64,000 nt of DNA. It comes from an uncultured Eubacteriales bacterium. Its GTDB lineage: Bacteria > Bacillota > Clostridia > Oscillospirales > UMGS1783. The stretch lies in NCBI GenBank assembly GCA_934456365.1, contig CAKSHC010000001.1:1-64000 (forward strand), read 5' to 3'. Below, piece by piece: positions 50,221-58,636 of the stretch. The translations under genes and the position numbers were made by a program. The stretch's first letter is position 1, and each line of letters opens with the position of its first letter. The notes below the pieces were generated by a model. That model did not search any database, was not told the DNA's origin, and saw nothing but the letters and a program-made list of their open reading frames with translations.

Positions 50221-50844
50221 ATGGAAAAAGGCCATACAAAGCAGGAGATTCTGGAAACGGCGCTGGATCTGTTTTCGGTGCAGGGATTCGAGGCCACCTC
50301 GATTTCGCAGATCGCAAGCGCTGTCGGCATTCGCAAAGCGTCTTTATACAGCCATTTTGCCAGCAAACAGGAAATTCTGGACGCGCTGGTGGAAGAGGGG
50401 CTGGAGCAGTATAACCGCCATTCCATTTTTGCCCGAGCCGATTGGGACGATCCGTCCTTTTTAAAGGAGAAAGAGGATCTGACGCCCGATTCGGCTTTGC
50501 AGATGATCCTCGGGCAGGTTCGCTATATTCTCCACGATCCGCGGATCAGCAAGTCCCGCAGGATGCTGACGATCGAGCAGTTCCAAAACGCCAGGCTGAG
50601 CGCTTTGCAAACCAAACAGAACTATACGGATGTGATGCGCTATTTTACGGGGCTTGTCCGGTTTCTCATCCGCCGGGGACGGCTGAAGGAGGGCGATCCG
50701 GAAATCATGGCGGCGCAGCTTTGCCTGCCGGTTTCCGTGTGGATCAACCTCTGCGACCGCGAGCCGGAGCGCGAAGGGGAAGTGATGGGGCTGATCGAGC
50801 GGCATGTCGGGAAATTTTTTGAGGTGTACGGGGTGGGCGTATGA
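50221..50844 (+). CDS. TetR/AcrR-family regulator
   Basis: The product has 207 residues. The N-terminal helix-turn-helix is in residues 6-52 (ILETALDLFSVQGFEATSIS, then IRKASLYSHFASKQEIL). The C-terminal ligand domain is helical. It likely represses its own operon through the palindrome in its promoter. GGAGGAGAG precedes the ATG. Its stop overlaps the next start as ATGA, so the NTF2-like protein is its partner target gene. Confidence 0.9.
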   Translation: MEKGHTKQEILETALDLFSVQGFEATSISQIASAVGIRKASLYSHFASKQEILDALVEEGLEQYNRHSIFARADWDDPSFLKEKEDLTPDSALQMILGQVRYILHDPRISKSRRMLTIEQFQNARLSALQTKQNYTDVMRYFTGLVRFLIRRGRLKEGDPEIMAAQLCLPVSVWINLCDREPEREGEVMGLIERHVGKFFEVYGVGV

Positions 50845-51215
50845 TCAAGATTCAGGAATTCTGGAAAGCCGTATTGGCGCAGGATGAAGAGGAGATCCGA
50901 AGCTATTTTCAAAAAAACGCCTCTGTGAACTGGCATTGCACCAACGAGCATTTCACACTGGACGAATACATTCTGGCAAACTGCCGATATCCCGGCCAGT
51001 GGGACGGGGTCGTGGAACGGATCGAAACAGCAGGCGACCGGATCATCACCGTCGCGCGGATTTATCCGAAAGACAGGAGCATGTCTTTCCATGTGACCTC
51101 CTTTATCCAAACGGAAAACGATAAAATCGTTTCCCTGGATGAATATTATGCCGACGATACCCCTCCTCCGCAGTGGCGGCAGGAGATGCGCATCGGCACG
51201 CCCATCCAAATTTGA
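50841..51215 (+). CDS. NTF2/SnoaL-like small protein
   Basis: The product has 124 residues. The pattern FWKAVLAQDEEEIRSYFQKN at the start and the later beta strands (SMSFHVTSFIQTENDKIVSL) fit the cone-shaped NTF2-like fold. Such proteins are enzymes or binding proteins for small hydrophobic molecules. It is co-translated with TetR (ATGA) and is followed 13 bases later by an acetyltransferase. Substrate unknown. Confidence 0.72.
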   Translation: MIKIQEFWKAVLAQDEEEIRSYFQKNASVNWHCTNEHFTLDEYILANCRYPGQWDGVVERIETAGDRIITVARIYPKDRSMSFHVTSFIQTENDKIVSLDEYYADDTPPPQWRQEMRIGTPIQI

Positions 51216-51228
51216 AAGAGGCGCAATT

Positions 51229-51774
51229 ATGAAATACAGCAAAACATTTTTGGCAAAAAACGGCAAGGAGATCCTTCTGCGCAGCGCCACCGCCGCCGAC
51301 GCGGGAGCGGTGCTGGAAAACTTCCTTTTGACCCACGCGGAAACGGATTATCTGCTGTCCTATCCCGACGAGAGCTCTTTTGGCGAAGAACAGGAAAGGC
51401 AATTTTTGGGGCGCAAGGAAGAAAGCCCGAAAGAGGTCGAGCTGATCGCCTGGGTGGACGGCCGGGTTGCGGCAACCGCCGGGGTGGACGCGATCGGAAG
51501 GCAGGAGAAGCTGGCTCACCGGGCGGAATTCGGCGTCAGCGTGGCTCGGGAATATTGGGGGCTTGGGATCGGCCGGGCCCTGACGGAGGCCTGCGTCCAG
51601 TGCGCCCGAGAGGCTGGGTATCTTCAGCTCGAGCTCAGTGTGGTGGCCGCAAACGAGCGGGCGATTGCTCTGTATCGGAACGCCGGGTTTGTAGAATACG
51701 GCAGAAATCCCAAAGGCTTCCGATCCCGAACAAACGGGTTTCAAGAGCTCGTTCTGATGCGGATGGAGCTGTGA
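51229..51774 (+). CDS. GNAT-family N-acetyltransferase
   Basis: The product has 181 residues. The acetyl-CoA loop is YWGLGIGRALTEAC, followed by LELSVVAANERAIALYRNAGF, the typical GNAT end. It resembles stand-alone acetyltransferases of the RimI-like group. AAGAGG precedes the start at 51229. A longer open frame from 51139 overlaps the NTF2-like gene and lacks a ribosome-binding site. Confidence 0.87.
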   Translation: MKYSKTFLAKNGKEILLRSATAADAGAVLENFLLTHAETDYLLSYPDESSFGEEQERQFLGRKEESPKEVELIAWVDGRVAATAGVDAIGRQEKLAHRAEFGVSVAREYWGLGIGRALTEACVQCAREAGYLQLELSVVAANERAIALYRNAGFVEYGRNPKGFRSRTNGFQELVLMRMEL

Positions 51775-51807
51775 GCGATAAAGGCGGAAGAAGGGAGAAT
51801 CGAGGAA

Positions 51808-52125
51808 ATGGCGTCCAGCAAGGAGTATTTGCAGTTTTTACTAGATCAGTTATCCGAATTGGATGAAATCAGCTATCGGGCTATGATGGGGGAGTTTCTT
51901 CTCTATTATCGGGGGAAGCTCGTCGGAGGGGTGTACGATAACCGGCTGCTTGTCAAGCCGGTAAAATCTGCCGTTTCCTATCTGCCGGACGCGCGCCGGG
52001 AGGTTCCCTACGAGGGCGCGAAGGAAATGCTGCTTGTCCGGGAGGTGGACGATAAGGCCTTTCTGACCGGCCTTTTCCGGGCGATGTACGAGGAGCTCCC
52101 CGCGCCCAAACCGAAAAAACGCTAA
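51808..52125 (+). CDS. TfoX N-terminal domain protein
   Basis: The product has 105 residues. The signature YRAMMGEFLLYYRGKLVGGVYDN matches the TfoX/Sxy N-terminal domain. Stand-alone domains of this kind occur widely in Firmicutes and are not known to control competence there. GGAGAATCGAGGAA precedes the ATG. It is probably co-transcribed with the acetyltransferase. Confidence 0.82.
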   Translation: MASSKEYLQFLLDQLSELDEISYRAMMGEFLLYYRGKLVGGVYDNRLLVKPVKSAVSYLPDARREVPYEGAKEMLLVREVDDKAFLTGLFRAMYEELPAPKPKKR

Positions 52126-52175
52126 AAACGGGATGGGCTTAAGATTGTCTGCTTGCATGGATTCAGGAGGTATCG

Positions 52176-53270
52176 ATGAAAAAGAAAACGGGGAAGCGCA
52201 TTTTGCTGGGCGTCGGCGCTGGGCTCGCCGTTTTTCTGATCGCGGTTTTGGTCGGCGGCTCGGTTTTATTTGAGCGTTTCGTCCGGGCGGCAAACAGCAT
52301 GGAAAAGCTGGAGGACGGGCTGTATGCCATGGAGTTTTCCGGCGAGTACGGGTTTGAAGAGTTCCTTGCCCGGGGCGGCGCGAAAAGCGATCGGGAGGTC
52401 GCGGATTATCTGATTTCCTTCCTGTCGCACGGTTTATACAAAGAGAGCGGCGGCGCACCGGCCGAGGGGTTCGGCTGCTCCACGGTTTTCACACAGGACG
52501 AGAGCGGCGCGTCCTTTTTCGGCCGCAATTATGATTGGGCGCAGTGCCGCGCCATGATCGTCCATACAAAGCCCTCAAAGGGCTACGAATCGATCTCCAC
52601 CTGCTGCCTGGATTTTCTGGGCTTCGGCGAGGATTCCATGCCGGACGGCTCCATGATGGAGCGGATGCAGAGCATCGCGGCGATCTATGTCCCGCTCGAC
52701 GGCATGAATTCCGAAGGGCTTATGGTGGCCGACCTGACGGTGGGGGATTCGGAGGAAACGCATCAGCAAACCGGCAAAACGAGCCTGACCACCACAACGG
52801 CCATCCGCTTGCTGCTGGATCGGGCGGCGAATGTGGAAGAGGCGATCGATCTATTGAAGGGGATCGATATGAATTCTTCCATCGGCATTTCGCACCATCT
52901 GTCGATCGCGGACGCAAGTGGCCGGAGCGTGGTGGTGGAATATGTGAATGGTGAGATGCTGGTGGCGGATACGCGGGTTGTCACCAACCATTATCTGGCC
53001 GAGAGCGAAAAGCAGGGTATGGGCTCGGAGCAGTCGCACCGGCGCTATGCGGCGCTGGCCGCCGCGCAAAATCCTGCCGGGGCGGAGGAGGCGCGCGATC
53101 TTTTGGAAAGCGTGGCGCAGAAAAACATTCCGCAGGCCGAATATGAAAAAACCATGTGGAGCATCGTGTATCGCCCGGGCGAGAAGAGGGCGGACTTCTA
53201 TTTCGCGGAAAACTTCGGGCATAGCTACCGGCTCTCTTTAGCGGATGAGGCCGGCTTCTGGTCGCGATAA
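52176..53270 (+). CDS. Membrane-anchored C45/choloylglycine-hydrolase-like Ntn hydrolase
   Basis: The product has 364 residues. An N-terminal membrane segment (8-33) is followed by an extracytoplasmic Ntn-hydrolase domain. The probable nucleophile is Cys101 in GFGCSTVF, followed by FFGRNYDW (Arg117, Asn118, Asp120) as in linear amide hydrolases. In this family the Cys becomes N-terminal by self-cleavage, which here would release it from the anchor or leave the halves associated. It cleaves amides such as penicillin V, bile salt or acyl-lactone types; the substrate is unknown. Confidence 0.78.
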   Translation: MKKKTGKRILLGVGAGLAVFLIAVLVGGSVLFERFVRAANSMEKLEDGLYAMEFSGEYGFEEFLARGGAKSDREVADYLISFLSHGLYKESGGAPAEGFGCSTVFTQDESGASFFGRNYDWAQCRAMIVHTKPSKGYESISTCCLDFLGFGEDSMPDGSMMERMQSIAAIYVPLDGMNSEGLMVADLTVGDSEETHQQTGKTSLTTTTAIRLLLDRAANVEEAIDLLKGIDMNSSIGISHHLSIADASGRSVVVEYVNGEMLVADTRVVTNHYLAESEKQGMGSEQSHRRYAALAAAQNPAGAEEARDLLESVAQKNIPQAEYEKTMWSIVYRPGEKRADFYFAENFGHSYRLSLADEAGFWSR

Positions 53271-53313
53271 CGCCTGCGCTCGGCAGGGGAGCGGGGATTT
53301 CGCTCCAAACGGG

Positions 53314-53368
53314 TTGACAGGCTTTGCGCTTTGATGTATAATTCATGTTATATATAATTCAGGTTATA
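53314..53368 (+). promoter_or_regulatory. acrR-like promoter with tandem 16-bp repeat
   Basis: TTGACA (53314-53319), 17 bases, TATAAT (53337-53342). From the -10 box onward two 16-base units, 53337-53352 and 53353-53368, differ at one position (TATAATTCATGTTATA and TATAATTCAGGTTATA). They are the likely operator for the regulator encoded next. Confidence 0.78.
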
Positions 53369-53381
53369 CATGGAGGTGCTC

Positions 53382-53951
53382 ATGCCTGCAAAAATAAAAG
53401 TCACAAAAGAAATGATCGTAGACGCGGCCTTTGCGGTTGCCCGTGAAACCGGCGCGGAAACCATCAACGCAAGAACCGTATCGAAAAGGCTGAATTGCTC
53501 CACACAGCCCGTGATGTATCATTTCGCAACGATCGAAGAGCTGAAAAGAACCGTCTACGCCAGGGCCGACCGGTACCATTCGGAATATCTGATGCAGAGC
53601 CAAAGCCCAAAGGGCGCCATGCTGGGGATCGGGCTGAACTACATCCGCTTTGCGATAGAGGAGCCTCATTTGTTCCGGTTTCTTTTTCAGTCGGATTATT
53701 TCAACGGCGCAACTCTGCTCGAACTGATCGATGCAGAAGAACTCACCCCGGTTCTTTCGGCGATGCAGGGCGCTTTGGAAGTCAGCCTGGAGCAGACCAA
53801 AAAGGTTTTTCTGACGATTTTTCTGTTTGCCCATGGCTATGCAAGCATTCTTGCCAACAATGCCATGCGCTACGACGAAGAGCGTATCGCGGCCCAGCTG
53901 GAGCAGGCGTATAAAGGCGCCGTGTTGGCGGCCAAGGAAGAAACGGCGTGA
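53382..53951 (+). CDS. TetR/AcrR-family regulator
   Basis: The product has 189 residues. The helix-turn-helix region covers residues 8-50 (EMIVDAAFAVARETGAETIN, then KRLNCSTQPVMYHFATIEEL). A C-terminal ligand domain follows. The start at 53382 is preceded by GGAGGTG. Tandem repeats overlapping its promoter suggest autorepression. The next gene encodes a C39-like peptidase and lies 37 bases away, so both may form one unit. Confidence 0.87.
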   Translation: MPAKIKVTKEMIVDAAFAVARETGAETINARTVSKRLNCSTQPVMYHFATIEELKRTVYARADRYHSEYLMQSQSPKGAMLGIGLNYIRFAIEEPHLFRFLFQSDYFNGATLLELIDAEELTPVLSAMQGALEVSLEQTKKVFLTIFLFAHGYASILANNAMRYDEERIAAQLEQAYKGAVLAAKEETA

Positions 53952-53988
53952 AGGATGCGCGGCAAAATTTGATAAAGGAGCCATGCGA

Positions 53989-54576
53989 ATGCGAAAAATT
54001 TTTCGGATCGCTATAAGCGCTGCCATCATCCTTTCCGTTGCGGCGATCGGTTTTCTTGTTTACATATGCCCGCCGAAGGATGAGATGGAATCCTTTCGGT
54101 ATCCGCCGGAGTTTTTCTGCGAGGGAGCGGGAAATCGTGTGGATTATCAGACGGATGGAAAATGCGCGGCCTATGCCGCCGCTTATCTTTTGCGGCACTT
54201 CGGGGAAGATGCGAATGGAGAAGCTTTGTTTCCGGAATTGAAACGGCCGTTTGGCTTTGCTTCGGCAAACAGCATCGCGGATCTTTTAGAGCGGCATGGG
54301 CATCCGACAAAAGCATGCTGCGGAAGCGTTGACTCGCTGAAACAGCGGCTGGCGCAAGGGCATCCAATCATCGTTTTCATCCAAATCCCGGGAGATACTC
54401 ACTACGCCGCTCTGGTCGGCTACGACGAGCAGCATATGTATCTGGCGGATTCTCTTGCGGAAAATTCCAATGCAGCAGACGCGCAGTACAACCGGGTGAT
54501 GACAACGGAAGAGTTTGAAGCCGTTTGGAAAACCGGGCCTCTGCTTCCCGACAACATTTATATCTTTGCCGAATGA
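53989..54576 (+). CDS. Membrane-anchored C39-like cysteine peptidase
   Basis: The product has 195 residues. One membrane segment (5-25) is followed by a papain-like C39-type domain with Cys59 (TDGKCAAYAAAYLLRHFG), His138 (GDTHYAALVGYD) and Asp154 (LADS). C39 domains remove double-glycine leaders when fused to exporters; this one stands alone outside the membrane. The start at 53989 is eight bases after AAAGGAG; an ATG two codons earlier is too close. Confidence 0.78.
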   Translation: MRKIFRIAISAAIILSVAAIGFLVYICPPKDEMESFRYPPEFFCEGAGNRVDYQTDGKCAAYAAAYLLRHFGEDANGEALFPELKRPFGFASANSIADLLERHGHPTKACCGSVDSLKQRLAQGHPIIVFIQIPGDTHYAALVGYDEQHMYLADSLAENSNAADAQYNRVMTTEEFEAVWKTGPLLPDNIYIFAE

Positions 54577-54650
54577 CCGGCGGATCCTTTCCCGGGACAG
54601 CAAACCGCGCCTTTTTGCATAGGCCGCGAAAAATTGAGGAGGAACGCAGA

Positions 54651-55145
54651 ATGAAAAACAGCGCGCTGGTCGTCATCGACCTGCAAAACGACATCACGAA
54701 AAACTACAGAGAGATCATCGATAAGGTCAACGAGGCGATCGATTGGGCCGCTCGGAAGGGGATGCGAGTCGTCTACATACAGCACAACAACCTGTCCGCG
54801 GGAACGAGGACCTTCAAGCCCGGTACCCGCGGCGCGGAGCCGGTGCCGGAGCTGAAGGTCATATCCGATCATATCTTTACGAAGTCCAAGAGCAATGCGC
54901 TGACCAGCGAGGCCTTCTCCGCCTTTATCCGGGAGCAGGGCATAACCGGGTTTTATCTCGCCGGGGCAGACGCCGCCGCCTGCATCAAATCGACCTGCTT
55001 CAATATGGCAAAATGCGGCTATACCGTTCATGTGCTGTCCGACTGCATCACGAGCTACGATAAAAAGAAGCTGCCCGAGTTGCTGGCCTATTATGAGAGC
55101 AAGGGCTGCTCGGTTGCATCGCTCTCGGAGACCATTCAGGCGTAA
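54651..55145 (+). CDS. Isochorismatase-family cysteine hydrolase
   Basis: The product has 164 residues. The catalytic triad is visible: Asp10 (VVIDLQND), Lys78 (FTKSKSNAL) and Cys111 (GADAAACIKST). Family members hydrolyse nicotinamide, isochorismate or similar amides; the substrate is open. GAGGAGG precedes the start at 54651. It has no close functional partner in the cluster. Confidence 0.88.
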   Translation: MKNSALVVIDLQNDITKNYREIIDKVNEAIDWAARKGMRVVYIQHNNLSAGTRTFKPGTRGAEPVPELKVISDHIFTKSKSNALTSEAFSAFIREQGITGFYLAGADAAACIKSTCFNMAKCGYTVHVLSDCITSYDKKKLPELLAYYESKGCSVASLSETIQA

Positions 55146-55211
55146 CTGGCGCGGCGATCGGGACGCCGCATTGGGTCGCTTTCCAAAATCTACTTAACAG
55201 GAGAACATGAA

Positions 55212-55955
55212 ATGAAAAAGCTCTATGAGAAAAGCCAGCTGACCTTTGCGATCGTCTGGATCGTGGTCTACTGCGTGCTGCAGTCTTTGGCAAATCCCAT
55301 CAATCAATGGCTCGGGATCCAGTACCTGGCAAGCGCCGTTTTTTGCCTTGTGCAGACGGCGATTCTTTTCGCTTTTATCTGGAAAAACAAGCTGCAGAAG
55401 CGGTACGGCCTTTGCAAATCGCCGGCTCCGGCGTGGCGGTTTCTTTTCTATGTGCCGCTGCTTATCCTGGCTTCGGGAAACCTCTGGAACGGGGTTGCCG
55501 TCAATGCACCGGCCTTTGACACGGCTTGCCGGATCGTCTGCATGCTTTGCGTTGGATTTTTGGAGGAAGTGATTTTCAGAGGGCTTCTGTTTGTCGCCAT
55601 CGCAAAAAACAACGAAAAATCCGCCGTGATAATCTCAAGCGTCACCTTCGGCGTCGGGCATATCATCAACCTCTTCAACGGCAGCGGAATGAACCTTGTC
55701 AGCAACCTCTGTCAGATCGTTTTTGCGATTGCCGTCGGCTTTTTGCTGGTCACGATTTTTTATCGCGGCAAAAGCCTGCTTCCCTGTATTTTCGTCCATA
55801 GCGCGATCAACACGCTCGGCGCCTTCGCAAACGACGCGGCCCTTACCATGGAAAAGAGCCTGCTCCATCTCGTCGTTTTGATCGCCGTAACGGTTGCCTA
55901 TACCCTGATCCTTATGAAAACGCTCCCGAAACCGACAAGAGAACCCGAGGTGTGA
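55212..55955 (+). CDS. CPBP-family intramembrane metalloprotease
   Basis: The product has 247 residues with about seven membrane segments. The motifs are FLEEVIFRGLL, FGVGHIINLFNG and the last HSAIN. All CPBP catalytic residues are present. This is the second CPBP gene of the window. AACAGGAGAAC precedes the ATG. The stop lies next to the methyltransferase start (GTGA). Confidence 0.87.
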   Translation: MKKLYEKSQLTFAIVWIVVYCVLQSLANPINQWLGIQYLASAVFCLVQTAILFAFIWKNKLQKRYGLCKSPAPAWRFLFYVPLLILASGNLWNGVAVNAPAFDTACRIVCMLCVGFLEEVIFRGLLFVAIAKNNEKSAVIISSVTFGVGHIINLFNGSGMNLVSNLCQIVFAIAVGFLLVTIFYRGKSLLPCIFVHSAINTLGAFANDAALTMEKSLLHLVVLIAVTVAYTLILMKTLPKPTREPEV

Positions 55956-55960
55956 GCAGT

Positions 55961-56854
55961 ATGACCGCGCTGATGAGCGCTTTCGGCCGGGCGTTTTACG
56001 TGGAAAACGAAGAGCATCCGGTTTTCTCCGATTTTCTTGCCAAAAAGCTGATGAAGCAGGAAGAATATGCCTCCTTACAGGGCTATCTTTTGGGCGGCGC
56101 ATCGTTTTTTGAGCCGGAGCTTACCCCGGCAAAGCAAGCCCCGAAAGAGCTTTTGCGCCGCCTTGTAAACAACTACATCGCCCCTTCGCCGCTTTGTCGC
56201 GCCGCCTATACGGAACGGGCGTTAAAAGCTGCCGCCCGGACCGGCACAAAGCAATATGTTATTATCCTCGGCGCTGGGCTGGATACCTTCGCCTTCCGGA
56301 AACCGGAATTTGTGTCGAAGCACAGGGTGTTTGAGGTCGACCACCCCCTGCCCCAGAAGGATAAGAAGGAGCGGATCGCCCGCGCCGGTTGGACAGTTCC
56401 TGACAATCTCGCCTTTGTCCCCGTGGATTTCACAAAGGACAGCTTAGCACAACGGCTGATGGCTGTGGGTTTTGACCCGTCCGTGAAATCCTTTTTCTCC
56501 TGGCTCGGCGTGACCTATTATCTCTCAAAGGCGGCAATCGACCAAACGCTTGCGGAGCTTTCCTTCCTCTGTGCGCCCGGCAGCTCGCTGGTGTTCGACT
56601 ATCCGGACGAGGACTTTTTCTCCGCCCCCGAAAAGCGCGTGCAGAACACGATTATGATGGCAAAAGCCGGCGGCGAACCGATGCGCTCAGGCTTTTCCTA
56701 CGGAGAACTGGAAAAGCTGCTGGAAAAGCACGGCTTTCTGATCTACGAGCTGCTGACGCCCGATGAGATTCAAAGGGATGTGATCGACAAAGCATGCTCG
56801 GATTTGAAAGCCTTTGAGCATCTCAACGATTGCCTTGCAGTCAGAAACAGATGA
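55961..56854 (+). CDS. Leucine carboxyl methyltransferase-family SAM enzyme
   Basis: The product has 297 residues. The SAM-binding motif is VIILGAGLDTFAFR, followed by FEVDHPLPQKDKKER, typical of the PF04072 family (LCMT/YktD type). The acidic FDYPDEDF follows late. Members methylate carboxylates or hydroxyls of small molecules, for example in polyketide pathways. A GTG at 55952 overlapping the CPBP stop is a possible alternative start; the ATG at 55961 is better spaced from GAGG. Confidence 0.82.
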   Translation: MTALMSAFGRAFYVENEEHPVFSDFLAKKLMKQEEYASLQGYLLGGASFFEPELTPAKQAPKELLRRLVNNYIAPSPLCRAAYTERALKAAARTGTKQYVIILGAGLDTFAFRKPEFVSKHRVFEVDHPLPQKDKKERIARAGWTVPDNLAFVPVDFTKDSLAQRLMAVGFDPSVKSFFSWLGVTYYLSKAAIDQTLAELSFLCAPGSSLVFDYPDEDFFSAPEKRVQNTIMMAKAGGEPMRSGFSYGELEKLLEKHGFLIYELLTPDEIQRDVIDKACSDLKAFEHLNDCLAVRNR

Positions 56855-56876
56855 AACCCTACGGAGAAAATGAGCG

Positions 56877-57317
56877 ATGAACACAAACAAATTTGCCGGC
56901 GGGACTTTCCGCATAACCAGCGATGGGGATGCGCGCGATGTCCATGAAATCCATGAGATGCTGAAAGAATATAATCTCCGCCACCGCGAAGCCTCCCAAA
57001 ACGTTCCCATCGGTGTGTTCTTTGAGAATGAGAACGGCCGGAAGCTCGCCGGGTTGACGGGAGAAACCTTTGGGAATTGGCTTTGCATCAAATTCCTTTT
57101 CGTCAGCGAGCAGCTCAGAGGGCAGGGGATCGGAAGCGAGCTTTTGGAAACCGCGGAAAGCGAAGCCATGCAGCGCGGCTGCCGCTGCGCTTTTGTAGAC
57201 ACCTTTTCCTTCCAGGCCCCCGCATTTTATAAAAAGCATGGATATCGGGAGGTTTTCACCCTCGAAGAATATCCCTACACCGAGAAAAGGCACTACTACA
57301 CGAAAGAACTTCTCTGA
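56877..57317 (+). CDS. GNAT-family N-acetyltransferase
   Basis: The product has 146 residues. The acetyl-CoA loop is LRGQGIGSELLETAE, followed by FQAPAFYKKHGY. GGAGAAAATGAG precedes the start, and it lies 22 bases after the methyltransferase. The acceptor is unknown. Confidence 0.85.
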   Translation: MNTNKFAGGTFRITSDGDARDVHEIHEMLKEYNLRHREASQNVPIGVFFENENGRKLAGLTGETFGNWLCIKFLFVSEQLRGQGIGSELLETAESEAMQRGCRCAFVDTFSFQAPAFYKKHGYREVFTLEEYPYTEKRHYYTKELL

Positions 57318-57338
57318 TTCGGATAAACGGAGGACGCC

Positions 57339-57695
57339 ATGAAAAACACGGATATATGGATCGCCTGCTGCGGACTGGACTGCGAAACCTGCGACGCCAG
57401 AATCGCAACGGTCACAAACGACCAAGCTCTGCGTGAGAAAACCGCCGCTTTGTGGAGCAAGCTCAATGGGGCGGCGATCACGCCGGAAATGATAAACTGC
57501 ACTGGCTGCCGCATGGACGGGGTAAAAACGCCTTTCTGCGATAAGCTCTGCCCCGTACATAACTGCGTTCGAAAAAAGGGCTTTTCGACCTGCGCCGACT
57601 GCCCGCAAATGGAATCCTGCCAAACGCTCGGGCAAATCGCGGCAAACAATCCGTCGGTTCTGGAAAACCTGAAACGCCTCGGCAAAACGGGATAG
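57339..57695 (+). CDS. DUF3795 Cys-rich protein
   Basis: The product has 118 residues with 13 Cys in pairs (ACCGLDCETCDAR, NCTGCRMDGVK, FCDKLCPVHNC, TCADCPQMESC). This is the DUF3795 pattern, probably a metal-binding domain. The TAG stop is followed in the same frame by 18 more codons of helix-like sequence (starting TEEEAAQTAAETTLL) before TAA, so the original C-terminus may have been longer. CGGAGGACG precedes the ATG. Confidence 0.82.
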   Translation: MKNTDIWIACCGLDCETCDARIATVTNDQALREKTAALWSKLNGAAITPEMINCTGCRMDGVKTPFCDKLCPVHNCVRKKGFSTCADCPQMESCQTLGQIAANNPSVLENLKRLGKTG

Positions 57696-57773
57696 ACCGA
57701 GGAGGAAGCCGCGCAAACCGCAGCGGAAACAACGCTGCTCGGAATTCTGTAAAAAGGAGAAGGGTATGGATCG

Positions 57774-57962
57774 ATGAAAGATGTAAAATCCACCCATACC
57801 AGCGACGCGGATCTTGTAGTCGATCGGAATGTAGTCACCGCAAGGGCGAATGCATATGTCGATTTTGCCGTCGAGGTTGCAAAGAAGCTGGGGCTGTTTG
57901 CCAGCGAAGAGGATTTGCAGCAAACGCTCAGCTTCTGGAAACAGTACCGGCGGGTTCAGTAA
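57774..57962 (+). pseudogene. C-terminal remnant of a DJ-1/PfpI-family gene
   Basis: The 62 residues read like the end of a DJ-1/PfpI-type amidotransferase (DRNVVTARANAYVDFAVEVA, then LGLFASEEDLQQTLSFWKQY). The N-terminal two thirds, including the nucleophile elbow, are missing. Upstream a good ribosome-binding site (AAAGGAGAAGG) leads into ATGGATCGATGA, a three-codon frame. An internal deletion joining start and end of the gene would explain this. Confidence 0.65.
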
Positions 57963-57977
57963 AAGGGGGGACGCGTG

Positions 57978-58580
57978 ATGGAATTTCCATTGGAGGACAG
58001 GCTTCCTTATGCCGTTTTGACGCTGCTGGTGCTGGCGGTTTTCTACGGGATCTATTTTATCAAGGCTCTATCGCAGAAACGCCGCGGCATCCAAACCCGG
58101 CAGATCGGAAGCAGAAAGGAAAAGGGGATTCACACGGTTGAGCTCCTGATGAGCGTTGCAACGCTGGGGGCTCCTGTCGCCCAGCTCCTTTCTGTGGCGT
58201 TGGGCTGGAGCTGGCTTCCGGCCGGAGCGCGGTTTACCGGATTTGTTCTCGGCATGCTGGGCGATGCGGTTTTTCTTTTATCTGTTTTGTGTATGAAGGA
58301 TAGCTGGCGGGCGGGCATTCCCCGCGAGGATAAAACTGCGCTCGTCACAACCGGCATGTATCGATTCAGCCGCAACCCGGCGTTCTTGGGGTTTGATCTG
58401 ATGTATCTCGGGGTGCTGCTTCTGTATGCCAATCCGCTGACGCTCTGTTTTTCCCTGTTTGCGGTCGTGATGCTTCACCTGCAGATTTTGCAGGAGGAGA
58501 AATATCTGACCGCTGTTTTTGGCGAGCCCTATCGGGAGTATTGCCGGCGGGTTTATCGGTATCTGGGCAGAAAAAATTGA
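57978..58580 (+). CDS. Isoprenylcysteine carboxyl methyltransferase-like membrane protein
   Basis: The product has 200 residues with about five membrane segments. The C-terminal signature LVTTGMYRFSRNPAFLGF and the end EEKYLTAVFGEPYREYCRRV match the ICMT/PEMT-like family. The bacterial substrate is unknown. GGGGGGA precedes the start at 57978; a GTG one codon earlier is possible. A terminator follows. Confidence 0.85.
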   Translation: MEFPLEDRLPYAVLTLLVLAVFYGIYFIKALSQKRRGIQTRQIGSRKEKGIHTVELLMSVATLGAPVAQLLSVALGWSWLPAGARFTGFVLGMLGDAVFLLSVLCMKDSWRAGIPREDKTALVTTGMYRFSRNPAFLGFDLMYLGVLLLYANPLTLCFSLFAVVMLHLQILQEEKYLTAVFGEPYREYCRRVYRYLGRKN

Positions 58581-58590
58581 AGATTACGCA

Positions 58591-58626
58591 AAAAGAGCGG
58601 GCCTCCGTCGGAGGCCCGCCTTTTTT
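58591..58626. terminator. Terminator between the ICMT gene and the sensor kinase
   Basis: GCGGGCCTCC and GGAGGCCCGC pair around GTC with A and T runs outside. It can serve both convergent units. Confidence 0.88.
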
Positions 58627-58636
58627 ATGCGAAGCG

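Noticed and set aside
53989..57317. Bacteriocin locus suggested by C39-like and CPBP proteins
   Set aside because: No double-glycine precursor peptide, exporter with C39 domain, or radical SAM/LanM-type enzyme was found nearby.
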